Source: Chloroflexota bacterium
GTDB taxonomy: Bacteria; Chloroflexota; UBA6077; SHYK01
Assembly: GCA_009692845.1 (NCBI GenBank)
Contig: SHYK01000003.1
Span: forward strand, 67,956-131,955
Length of the DNA: 64,000 bases
Direction: 5' to 3'
The translations under genes and the position numbers were made by a program. The notes beneath the pieces were generated by a model. It ran no database searches, was not told the DNA's origin, and saw only the letters and a program-made list of their open reading frames with translations. The stretch's first letter is position 1; the number at the start of each line of letters is the position of its first letter. This document shows, in pieces, positions 13,772 to 21,542 of this stretch.

Positions 13772-13897
13772 GAATATGCTCCTTCCTGGAACTTGATCGT
13801 TATGATGTTCATCTATTCCCGCCCCCGGTCGCAATGGGGAGGGTTGTCCTGGTGGAATTTGAGGAACCGGTCGAGACAACAATTCCTGGTAAGAACA

Positions 13898-13911
13898 TAT
13901 AATTCCATCAG
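13898..13911 (+). promoter_or_regulatory. -10 hexamer of the MarR gene, leaderless arrangement
   Basis: TATAAT at 13898-13903 is followed after seven bases by the GTG start codon, leaving no room for a ribosome site. The mRNA probably begins at or next to the start codon. Repeated AATTCC elements flank it and may serve as operator half-sites. Confidence 0.5.
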
Positions 13912-14375
13912 TGAAAGCTGTTGTTTCCGCCTGCGCCACCTCCCACCTGGGATCCGTGGTTGAAGAGCTCTGGGCGATTCTTCTCGGTCCCGTGTACCAG
14001 ACGATCCGTGAGCACGTTGGCGAGCTTGGCCTGACGCGTTCGCAGGGGCGGCTGCTCTACCTGCTGGGATTTGGGGAATCGGTGTCACAGGTTCAGATCG
14101 CCCGGATTCTGGACTGCGATCCCTCGAATGTCAGCACGTTGGCCGACCTGCTCGAGGCCCGGGGGCTGATCGAGCGAAGAGTCGATCCCCTGGATCGAAG
14201 GGTGCGCGTTCTGGCGCTCACATCGGATGGGCAAGCGGTCCGCGGGCGCTTGAGCGCAAGTTTGGCGCAGGCGGAGCGGTCCATCGCGCGGTTGGACGCC
14301 AGCGAGCAGTCAATCCTGCGGGATCTGCTGCTCAAGGCATTCGGTAGCCAGACGCTGATCGGCGGCGACGCTTAA
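13911..14375 (+). CDS. MarR-family transcriptional regulator
   Basis: A 154-residue winged-helix repressor-type protein. The central part reads QVQIARILDCDPSNVSTLADLLEARGLIERR, then DPLDRRVRVLALT, the recognition helix and wing of MarR proteins. It is the only plus-strand gene in the 5-21 kb cluster and is divergent from binding protein 2, the usual position of a local regulator sensing a small, often aromatic, ligand. That would suit neighbours resembling ring-cleaving cupins, but the link is inference. GTG 13911 is the first start after the -10 box. Autoregulation is likely. Confidence 0.85.
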   Translation: MKAVVSACATSHLGSVVEELWAILLGPVYQTIREHVGELGLTRSQGRLLYLLGFGESVSQVQIARILDCDPSNVSTLADLLEARGLIERRVDPLDRRVRVLALTSDGQAVRGRLSASLAQAERSIARLDASEQSILRDLLLKAFGSQTLIGGDA

Positions 14376-14421
14376 AGCCCGCCCCCGCCCGAGAGCCTTG
14401 ATGTATCTCCCACCAGGGTCG

Positions 14422-14464
14422 GGCAGTGAGGCTGACTGAACAAAGCTCAGCCAGCCCCACTGCC
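14422..14464 (-). terminator. 18-bp hairpin between converging genes
   Basis: GGCAGTGAGGCTGACTGA opposes TCAGCCAGCCCCACTGCC. On the minus-strand RNA the two mismatched positions become G-U pairs, giving an unbroken 18-bp stem. It therefore best serves the transcript of binding protein 3 (stop at 14477), while also separating it from the MarR gene. Confidence 0.6.
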
Positions 14465-14476
14465 TAATTGCAGCGG

Positions 14477-16063
14477 CTACTTGATATCCCACAAGTGGAT
14501 GTCGTCGGTGTTGCCCCGGTTGTAGGCGCTTCCGGTGCCAATTCCTTCGACGCCCTTGCGGATGGCCACCCCACTCGGGTTGTAGTAGGCGGGCAGGAGC
14601 GGGAGGTCTTCCATCGCGATCTTCATCATCTGGAACTCGAGCTCTCTGCGTGGCGCGACGTCTAGGGTGCTCAGGGCCTTCGTGAACAGCCCTTCGTAGG
14701 TGGAATTCGCCCAGCCGCCGGCGTTGATGCCAGCCCATCGGGTCTCTTCCCGGGGAATGTTGGCGGTGATTAGCGTCCCGAAGTTCTGGTCGGCAGTGAC
14801 CCGGAAGTTACCGATCGAGCCGCCCCGCGGGCCTTGGGCCTGGGCTTTTCGGGTTTCGGTGGACGACAAGCCGGCGGCCGGGGCCGGGATCGGATGGACG
14901 ACCTCGAAACCGAGAGTCTTGAAGTCGGTTCCCCAGGCCAGGCTTTCCCGGATGTCATTCGAATCGCCGGACTCGTAGCGGCAGCAATAGAAGGGTGGCA
15001 TCACCTGCCCTGTGCTGTTGTGGAGGATGCCATCGGTGCCCTTGGTCCAGCCGGCCGCGGTGAGTAACTGCTGGGCCTTGTTGAGGTCGTATTCGTACTT
15101 GGGCAGACCGCGCTGCTCGGCTAGTTTGTAGACGGGAAATTCCGGGAACGCGTTGAAGTAGGCGATCTGGGTTTTGCCCTCCTGGAGCACATCGACTAGC
15201 TGTTGCCGGTTGAGCCCATAGAGCAAGGCCTGTCTGACCCGCAGGTCTTGGGCCCAGGGACGGTCGGCGATCTGGAAGTTGACGTTGAGGGTTCGAACAT
15301 CGTTGAAGACCGGGAAGACGGTGCCGCCATCCTTGCCTAACTGGCGCTCGATCTCAACCATCTGCACCGGCTTGAGGCTGCTGCCCCGGGAGATGTAGTC
15401 CACCGCTCCGGCCAGCAATTGAGCCACCGTCACATTGACGTCGGCCACGAAGCGCATGATCAACCGATCGATCTTCGGCTTGCCCAGGAAGTATTTATCG
15501 AAGGCGGCCGCTTCGAGGTGGCTCCCTTGCTCGAGCTTCGTTACTCGGTAGGGACCGATGCCGATCAGTTCGCCGCGCCAGGCGGGGCTCCCTTCGAAGG
15601 CCACGAGGTCGCCCGAGTGGAAGAGATCCCCGAGTTGATGCTTGGGGATGGCCGGGACACCTTCAGAGGAATTGACGTTCCCCTGAACGGACGTGGTCTT
15701 CCAGTTAACGGCGAAGGTCTTGGGATCGATGGCTTTCACTGAGGTCATGTTGACGGTTTCGCCCAGGGTGGCGATGCCGAGCTTGGGCTCCCTGAGGACT
15801 TCGAAGCCGAACACGAAGTCATCCGAGGTAAGCGGCGTGCCGTCATGCCAGAAGGCGTCCGGACGGATTTTCCAGGTCACCTCCATGGTGGCGTCGGGGT
15901 TGACCTTCCAGTCGCCGTCTTGGACGGTTGGCACCTTCACTGCTGCCCGCGGTAATACGGTGCCTTGCTTGTCAAAGGAGGTCAGATTGCCGTGGAAGAT
16001 GAAGTAGCGCTCGTAGCGAGCACTGGTCGTGCCGCCTTCCCCCACCGCTCCATATAGGATCAA
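14477..16063 (-). CDS. ABC transporter solute-binding protein 3 (family 5), N-terminus disrupted
   Basis: The body is a complete family-5 binding protein of at least 528 residues: DGDWKVNPDATMEVTWKI, FWHDGTPLTSDDFVFGFEV, LRVRQALLYGLNRQ and the ending RGNTDDIHLWDIK. The frame continues upstream to about 16185 (GPKTLTVAVQDEPTS is clear) but contains no start codon and no signal peptide. A good ribosome site and ATG (16188) occur in another frame, where the product begins MQENRPNRASRLFRVTAPLMAA and then runs out of frame. The hydrophobic core and lipobox seem lost by a deletion or frameshift. As written, the protein would not be exported. Either the gene is inactive or the sequence has an error here. 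Confidence 0.7.
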   Translation of the reverse strand: MILYGAVGEGGTTSARYERYFIFHGNLTSFDKQGTVLPRAAVKVPTVQDGDWKVNPDATMEVTWKIRPDAFWHDGTPLTSDDFVFGFEVLREPKLGIATLGETVNMTSVKAIDPKTFAVNWKTTSVQGNVNSSEGVPAIPKHQLGDLFHSGDLVAFEGSPAWRGELIGIGPYRVTKLEQGSHLEAAAFDKYFLGKPKIDRLIMRFVADVNVTVAQLLAGAVDYISRGSSLKPVQMVEIERQLGKDGGTVFPVFNDVRTLNVNFQIADRPWAQDLRVRQALLYGLNRQQLVDVLQEGKTQIAYFNAFPEFPVYKLAEQRGLPKYEYDLNKAQQLLTAAGWTKGTDGILHNSTGQVMPPFYCCRYESGDSNDIRESLAWGTDFKTLGFEVVHPIPAPAAGLSSTETRKAQAQGPRGGSIGNFRVTADQNFGTLITANIPREETRWAGINAGGWANSTYEGLFTKALSTLDVAPRRELEFQMMKIAMEDLPLLPAYYNPSGVAIRKGVEGIGTGSAYNRGNTDDIHLWDIK

Positions 16064-16372
16064 CGAAGTGGGCTCGTCCTGTACGGCGACGGTGAGCGTT
16101 TTGGGGCCGGCGGTGGGTGCGCCGCGGCCATCAATGGGGCCGTGACTCGGAATAGTCTCGAAGCTCGATTTGGTCGGTTCTCTTGCATTGGATTGGTTGC
16201 TCCTCCCGAATTAACAGCATCCGCTTCGGTTAGGTGTGGTTTGAGCGCGCTTCGTTCACGCCTCAATTCCGCCAGGACCGCTGATTGAAACGTTGCAATA
16301 TTCATGCACCCGGCCGCTTTTCAGCAAGTGGGGCTCATAGCTGATGACTAACGTGCAGAGTGGTTTGCCCCG

Positions 16373-16429
16373 AACGATCAACGACAAGGGAGCTGGGCAG
16401 ATCGCCCAGCTCCCTTGTCGTTGATCGTT
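16373..16429 (-). terminator. Perfect 26-nt inverted repeat after cupin 2
   Basis: Arms 16373-16398 and 16404-16429 are perfectly complementary around a five-base loop, about 20 bases past the stop of cupin 2. It is probably a terminator or 3' stabiliser of the cupin transcript. It shares no sequence with the 29-nt repeat at 11423, only the design. Apart from the broken N-terminus of binding protein 3, the rest of 16200-16450 shows nothing. Confidence 0.65.
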
Positions 16430-16449
16430 AGCTGCTCGCGTTGCTAGCC

Positions 16450-17523
16450 TTACCTTGCGGCGGTACCCGCGCGGGCCTGGAGGGTGTCCCATTCGGGGCA
16501 GGGCTCGAGGTCGACGGACTGATAGCCCATCCACTCAAACGCCGTGTTGCAGCCGGTGAGGAACTTGGCCGGCTGGGTGGGATCCGTATTGAAGTGCTGG
16601 TAGGCCATGTTCGGGGGAATCCACATGAAATCGCCGGCCTTCCATTCCCAGCGGGTTGGCTCCAGCGAGATGCGGGCGTAGAACTGGTCGGCGATCTCCA
16701 CGGCAACGTCCCAATGTAGGGAATAGCCGCTGCCTTCCAGAACATAGATGTACTGGTCGGCCATGTCCCAGCGCTTGCCGCTGTGGCTGGAGGCGGGGAT
16801 ATCCTGGAGGTAGGCGGTGGTTGCCTTGATGCGGAGGGGCACGCCGGTGCCGGCGATCTTGCGCATGTGGCCGTGCTGGTTCCACTCCCAGGGGGTCATG
16901 TCGGGCTTGAGGACCTTGACCTTGCCGATCAGATCTTCGGGGCGGCGGGCGACCTGGTAGGCGGTCCGGGGACCGCGCTTGTCGAGATCCGGCGGCGTGT
17001 AGCCGATCTCGCCTTGCTGGCCCATCCCGAGGAATAGCCACATGGGCTTCGCCTTGTAGACGATGGATTCGGCCCAATCAGTCTGGCTGGCGTTGCAGTG
17101 CCAGTGCACGCACTCGTTATGCACCGCGACGGAGTCGCCCTTTTCCCAGGGATGCTCCTCGCCGTCATGCTCTTCCCATCCGTGGCCTTCGAGGATATAG
17201 AACATGGCCTCGTTCTGATGACCGTGACCCTCGTTGCGGCTGCCCGGAGCGACCACTCGGAAGTGGATGTGCAAGCTCTGGCTGCGGAAGGGCTCGGTGC
17301 CCGGATGCACGATGTTGGTCTCGCCGGGCACGTCGCTCCGCCGCTTGGGACTGAACACCCGCGGCACCTCGGCCAGCATCTGGGTGCGCGCTTCATTCAG
17401 GTTGTATTTGACGCTCTCGATGCCCTTCACGAAGATGCGGGGCTTCTGATAGACGCCGCCGAAGTGCTCGGAGACGTTGACCCGCTCTCGTTCGGACCTC
17501 AGGGTTTGACGCTGTTGGACCAT
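16450..17523 (-). CDS. Two-domain cupin protein 2
   Basis: A 357-residue close paralogue of cupin 1, nearly identical over long stretches. The first barrel holds EGHGHQNEAMFYILEG and CVHWHCN (three His, no Glu ligand). The middle has PDLDKRGPRTAYQVARRPED. The second barrel holds SHSGKRWDMAD and GDFMWIPPNMAYQHFNTD. Start ATG 17523 follows AGGAGGAGC. Cupin 3 lies directly upstream on the same strand, separated by 50-bp tandem repeats. I infer metal binding and possible ring-cleaving oxygenase activity from the gentisate-dioxygenase-like ligand set; no substrate can be named. Confidence 0.8.
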   Translation of the reverse strand: MVQQRQTLRSERERVNVSEHFGGVYQKPRIFVKGIESVKYNLNEARTQMLAEVPRVFSPKRRSDVPGETNIVHPGTEPFRSQSLHIHFRVVAPGSRNEGHGHQNEAMFYILEGHGWEEHDGEEHPWEKGDSVAVHNECVHWHCNASQTDWAESIVYKAKPMWLFLGMGQQGEIGYTPPDLDKRGPRTAYQVARRPEDLIGKVKVLKPDMTPWEWNQHGHMRKIAGTGVPLRIKATTAYLQDIPASSHSGKRWDMADQYIYVLEGSGYSLHWDVAVEIADQFYARISLEPTRWEWKAGDFMWIPPNMAYQHFNTDPTQPAKFLTGCNTAFEWMGYQSVDLEPCPEWDTLQARAGTAAR

Positions 17524-17530
17524 TCGCTCC

Positions 17531-17629
17531 TCCTATTGAACTTGGGGCTCTGCCCCAATCCCCGCTAAAGGTCGCTCCGCTCCTATTGAACTTGGGGCTC
17601 TGCCCCAATCCCCGCTAAAGGTCGCTCCG
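17531..17629. repeat. Tandem 50-bp repeats upstream of cupin 2
   Basis: Two essentially identical 50-bp units starting TCCTATTGAACTTGGGGCTC, each with the GGGGCTCTGCCCC hairpin and ATCCCCGCTAAAGGTCGCTCCG. Position and sequence correspond to the 51-bp repeats upstream of cupin 1, which suggests the cupin and its upstream DNA were duplicated together. Confidence 0.85.
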
Positions 17630-17650
17630 ATTGAAGTGTTCCCCAGGATC

Positions 17651-18742
17651 TTACTTCGTGGCCGCGGCACCTTCCCGGGCCTGAAGGATCTCCCATTCGG
17701 GGCAGGGCTCCAAGTCGACGGACTGGTAGCCCATCCACTCGAAGGCAGTGTTGTACCCAGTGACGAACTTCGCCGGCGTCGTGGGGTCGGTGTTGAAGTG
17801 TTGGTAGACCATGTTGGTGGGGATCCACATGAAGTCGCCGGCCTTCCACTCCCAACGAGTGGGCTCGAGCGCCTGGCGACCGTAGAACTGGTCGGCGATC
17901 TCGACCGCTACGTCCCAATGCAGGGAGTAGCCGCTTCCTTCGAGGAAGTAGACGAACTGGTCGCCCATGTCCCAGCGCTTCCCGGTGCGGCTGCCGGCCG
18001 GAATATCCTGGATGTTGAACGTGGTCGCCTTGACTCGGAGCGGGACGCCGGTTCCGGCCATCTTCTTCATGTGGCCGTGCTGGTTCCATTCCCAGGGCAC
18101 CATATCCGGCTTGATGACCTTGACCTTGCCCTGGATGTCCTCGGGCCGGCGGGCGACCTCGTAGTTCATTCGCGGGCCACGCTTGTCCAGATCCGGTGGC
18201 TTGAAGCCGATCTCACCTTGCTGCTCGAGACCCATGAACAGCCACATGGGCTTCGCCTTGAAGACGAGCGATTCCGACCACTCGGTCTGGCTGGAGTTGC
18301 AATGCCAGTGGACCGAGTCGTTGTGGATCGATACGACGTCGCCCTCGTTCCACGGCCACTCGACGCCATCGTGCTCTTCCCAGCCATCGCCCTTCAGGAT
18401 GTAGAAGAGGGCTTCATTCTGGTGGCCGTGGCCTTCGTTGCGGCTGCCCGGGGCGATGGTGCGCAGATAGACGTGGAGGCTCTGACTGCGGAAGGGGTCG
18501 GTTCCGGGCTCGATCAGGGTATTTTCCCCCGGAATGCCGCTCATTCGGCGGGGATGGAGCACTCGCGGGATATCGGCGAGCATGTTGGCGCGAGCCTCGT
18601 TCAGGTTGTACTTCAGGCTCTCGAGGCCCTTCACGAAGACGCGAGGCTTTCGGTAAGTCCCGTGTTCCTGGGTCGGGTCTCCCCGTTCTTCCATCTTGAG
18701 CCGCTCGCGCTCGGACCTCAGGGTTTGTCGTTGTTGAACCAT
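17651..18742 (-). CDS. Two-domain cupin protein 3
   Basis: A 363-residue paralogue of cupins 1 and 2, somewhat more diverged. The first barrel keeps the His ligands (GHGHQNEALFYILKG and SVHWHCN). The second barrel has SRTGKRWDMGD where the others have SHSGKRWDM, so even the single His there is lost. This supports the view that only the first barrel binds metal. The ending SVDLEPCPEWEILQAREG is shared by all three. Start ATG 18742 has AGGAGGAG upstream. It is followed on the strand by cupin 2 and preceded by AAA+ ATPase 2, suggesting one expression unit. Confidence 0.8.
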   Translation of the reverse strand: MVQQRQTLRSERERLKMEERGDPTQEHGTYRKPRVFVKGLESLKYNLNEARANMLADIPRVLHPRRMSGIPGENTLIEPGTDPFRSQSLHVYLRTIAPGSRNEGHGHQNEALFYILKGDGWEEHDGVEWPWNEGDVVSIHNDSVHWHCNSSQTEWSESLVFKAKPMWLFMGLEQQGEIGFKPPDLDKRGPRMNYEVARRPEDIQGKVKVIKPDMVPWEWNQHGHMKKMAGTGVPLRVKATTFNIQDIPAGSRTGKRWDMGDQFVYFLEGSGYSLHWDVAVEIADQFYGRQALEPTRWEWKAGDFMWIPTNMVYQHFNTDPTTPAKFVTGYNTAFEWMGYQSVDLEPCPEWEILQAREGAAATK

Positions 18743-18882
18743 TTAGGCTTCTCCTCCTGTTCGTGGTGAGCTCAATGCCGCCACAATTCGGCGGCCGCGA
18801 CATATCTCAATAAGTGAGGCTGTCCTCCTTTCCGAGGCCCGTCAGCTCCGGGCAAGTTCAGGAAATGAAACAGAGAGTGCTT

Positions 18883-21096
18883 CTATTTGACCGCCGCATT
18901 CCCGTCTCGGGTTGTCATGAATTCGGTGAGCACCCCTTCGAAATGATGCATGGTTAGCTTGGGGTCTCCCGCATAGTCCAGCTCATCGAGCGCGCGGATC
19001 TTCGCCGACTGGCAAATGTAGGCCAGATCGGCCCCGGCCATGCGCTCCGTGCGGGGGAGTAAGGTTTCGACCAGTGAATCGACAGTGGTGCCCTCGTCCA
19101 GGATGGCGCCTTGAAGATGAACTCGGAGAATCGCTTCGCGATCTTTGACGTCCGGGAGTCCGACGTAAAGATGGACGCCAAATCTGCCCGGGCGCAACAT
19201 GGCAGGGTCCACGCTCTCGAAGGTGTTGGTGGCTCCGATGACCACAACCTGCGAGAGTGGCTCCATGCCATCCAGCTCTCCGAGGAGCTGGTTGATGGCG
19301 CGTTGCTGGGCTCCGCCGCTCGCCCCGGCATCCAGGGCTCCCCGGGCCGGTGCGATGGCCTCGAGCTGGTCGAAGAAGATGACACAGGGGGCGGTCCGAC
19401 GGGCGATGTTGAAGATCCGGCGTACGTTCTCTTCGGTTCCGCCGACCCACTGAGAGAATAGCTCAGGTCCGTGGACCGCGACGAAATTGACCCCGAACTC
19501 CCTGGCGACGGCTTTGGCAAGCATGGTTTTTCCAGTTCCCGGAGGTCCGTACAGGAGCACTCCTAGACTGGTCGGCAGGCCAAGCCGGTTGAAAAGGTCC
19601 GGGTGGTGGAGCGGTTTCTCGACGAGATCGCGCAGCCGGCGCTTCACGGTTTCGAGGCCGCCGACCTCGGCCCAGGTGACATCCGGGAAGGAGAGCATGG
19701 ATTCTCGTAAGGCGGTCGGTTTGACTTTGCTGAGCGCATAGTCGAAGTCGTCGGTGCCCACCTGGAGGTCGTGAACCTGGGGCTCATGCTCATAGGAAGC
19801 CGACCCCGAGTTGGCCGGATCCAGAAAGTCGCTGGCGACCCGACGGAGCGCATGCATCCCAGCTTCCCGAGCGAGCTCCATCAGGTCGGCGCCGACATAG
19901 CCGTAGGCAAGCTCAGCAATCCTGGGGAGCGCGGCGTGGGCCTCCGCACTGAGCGGCATGTTTCGGGACTGGATGCGGAGGATCTGCTCGCGCGCCTTCG
20001 GCGGTGGGGTCGCGAAATAGACTTCCTTATCGAAGCGGCCGGGGCGCCTCAGCGCGGGGTCCACCGCCTCGATGCGGTTGGTGGTTCCGATGACGATCTG
20101 CCCCTCCAGTTGCTCAAGGCCATCCATCAGGGTAAGTAGCTGGGTCACCGCGCGAGCGTCCGACATCGTTCCGATGCCGCCACGCATGGGGGCGATGGTG
20201 TCGATCTCATCGATAAAGATGATCGAGGGTGGGGTCGTGGCGGCCTGGCGGAAGATTCGCCGAAGGTTTTCTTCGGTCTGGCCGCTGTAGGTGCCGACCA
20301 CCTCGGGCCCGTTGATGTAGTAGAAGTTCGCATTAACCTCGTTGGCCACGGTGCGGGCGAGGAGGGTCTTGCCGGTGCCCGGGGCGCCATAGAAGATCAC
20401 TCCGCGGGGGGGCATGATGCCCAGCCGACGGTAGATCTGAGGGAAGACCAGGGGTAGCTCGACGAATTCACGGACCGCCCGAACCTGGTCGTCCAGACCG
20501 CCCACATCTTCGTAAACTGCGCCACCGATGCGGCGAGTGTGCTCGCCTGGCTTGTGGAAATGGCGGGCATCCGGGCCGTGCTCGTGGGCATGGTCGAGCT
20601 CGATGAAGACTTCGGTATCCGCGGTGACGTAACCCTCGCCGCCCTCCTGGACGCTATGGGCTTCCAGAGCGATGCCGGCGGATACGTTGGGCAGCGGGAT
20701 GTAGATAAGCATGCCCTCAGAAAGGGGCGCCCGGGCGGTTGAGAGCACGCGTCGGATGTGGGTCAAGAAGAAGGGCTGGTAACCCCACACCGCCGCGACG
20801 GGCATCAAGAGGACCCGCGTCGCCGGCGGCACATCGGCTCGCTCGACCTGGACTTCCTCTCGGGGGGCGGCTCGAATCGTGCGCTGGATCTGGCGGTCCA
20901 GCCGAACCGAGCCTCCGGATCCGGGGACGTCCGCCCCGGCGATGCGGGCCAGGGCGGTCAAGCCTCTTTTTGTCGAGAGGCGGACCACATCTCCGATCTC
21001 AACTCCGCATTCCTTCATCACGTCCGAACGTAGCTGGATGGTGCAGGCGCCTTCGTCGTAGTCGGGAGTGACGAAATCCACCGTGGCGGTCGGCAT
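18883..21096 (-). CDS. CDC48/VCP-like double AAA+ ATPase 2
   Basis: A 737-residue paralogue of the protein at 5392. It has a CDC48-like N-domain (about 1-160), a His-rich linker DHAHEHGPDARHFHKPGEH (about 167-186), D1 with GAPGTGKT (about 237) and IIFIDE, and D2 with GPPGTGKT (about 517) and VIFFDQ. As in ATPase 1, the D2 Walker B Glu is Gln (codon 19366-19368), while D1 keeps its Glu. It lacks the duplicated His-rich N-terminus and the inserted hairpin repeat of ATPase 1. Start ATG 21096 is set by GAGGAGCC six bases upstream. It is probably a hexameric unfoldase or remodeller; the substrates are unknown, and the adjacent cupins are candidates by position. Confidence 0.9.
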   Translation of the reverse strand: MPTATVDFVTPDYDEGACTIQLRSDVMKECGVEIGDVVRLSTKRGLTALARIAGADVPGSGGSVRLDRQIQRTIRAAPREEVQVERADVPPATRVLLMPVAAVWGYQPFFLTHIRRVLSTARAPLSEGMLIYIPLPNVSAGIALEAHSVQEGGEGYVTADTEVFIELDHAHEHGPDARHFHKPGEHTRRIGGAVYEDVGGLDDQVRAVREFVELPLVFPQIYRRLGIMPPRGVIFYGAPGTGKTLLARTVANEVNANFYYINGPEVVGTYSGQTEENLRRIFRQAATTPPSIIFIDEIDTIAPMRGGIGTMSDARAVTQLLTLMDGLEQLEGQIVIGTTNRIEAVDPALRRPGRFDKEVYFATPPPKAREQILRIQSRNMPLSAEAHAALPRIAELAYGYVGADLMELAREAGMHALRRVASDFLDPANSGSASYEHEPQVHDLQVGTDDFDYALSKVKPTALRESMLSFPDVTWAEVGGLETVKRRLRDLVEKPLHHPDLFNRLGLPTSLGVLLYGPPGTGKTMLAKAVAREFGVNFVAVHGPELFSQWVGGTEENVRRIFNIARRTAPCVIFFDQLEAIAPARGALDAGASGGAQQRAINQLLGELDGMEPLSQVVVIGATNTFESVDPAMLRPGRFGVHLYVGLPDVKDREAILRVHLQGAILDEGTTVDSLVETLLPRTERMAGADLAYICQSAKIRALDELDYAGDPKLTMHHFEGVLTEFMTTRDGNAAVK

Positions 21097-21278
21097 GAAT
21101 TGGCTCCTCAAAGCGCTTTTGGGTGGTGCGGGCGACTATATAGGCCCTAGCGGGCGGCAAGGTGCAGGTTTCGTTCTGAGGTAGGCTGGATTCGTGGATA
21201 TTACAACGATTTGCGTGCGCCGAGATTTCGTTGCGAGATTGTGCCGCAAAGAGCTCTTGACGGACGGCAGATGGCTTG

Positions 21279-21309
21279 CTAGAACATAAGTACGGAATAA
21301 ATGTTCTAG
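21279..21309. promoter_or_regulatory. Inverted repeat, candidate operator
   Basis: CTAGAACA at 21279-21286 and TGTTCTAG at 21302-21309 form 8-bp arms whose centres are 23 bp apart. The repeat sits directly on the ribosome site of the small ORF at 21319, within the divergent gap to ATPase 2. The GAACA halves recall LexA-type boxes, but the spacing does not match a known one. Confidence 0.45.
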
Positions 21310-21318
21310 GAGGAAGCT

Positions 21319-21531
21319 TTGACCGATCTGCTGTTCGCCCTGGGCCTCGGTGCCCTCTATCTGGCGGCTTATTTCGTGGTGCGGGAGGAACCCGCCCCGC
21401 GCTTACCGGTGGCTGATCTTTTGCGGAAATCAAGGGAAGTGCTCGTACTGGTGCGCGGCGGTCGCCGTCAGCTGGGCGATTTGTTCAGGCCCGTCGGTGC
21501 TTTCGGGGCCCGGGATCCGGGACTTCGGTAA
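21319..21531 (+). CDS. Small membrane protein, unknown
   Basis: A 70-residue ORF from TTG 21319 with AGGAGGAAGC directly upstream. It begins with a hydrophobic helix (LLFALGLGALYLAAYFVV) followed by a basic tail rich in Arg. No family is recognised. The strong ribosome site and the inverted repeat overlapping its promoter region argue that it is expressed. It is divergent from ATPase 2. Confidence 0.45.
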   Translation: MTDLLFALGLGALYLAAYFVVREEPAPRLPVADLLRKSREVLVLVRGGRRQLGDLFRPVGAFGARDPGLR

Positions 21532-21542
21532 GGAGTGCGGGC

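Noticed and set aside
17636-18769. A 377-codon open frame on the plus strand
   Set aside because: It is exactly antisense to cupin 3, whose family likeness is clear. Long antisense frames are expected from the GC-rich third-position bias; equivalents occur opposite cupin 1 (7874-8854) and cupin 2.
21279-21309. Calling the inverted repeat a LexA box outright
   Set aside because: Half-sites are similar, but spacing (15 bases) and flanks do not match known boxes; left as a candidate operator.
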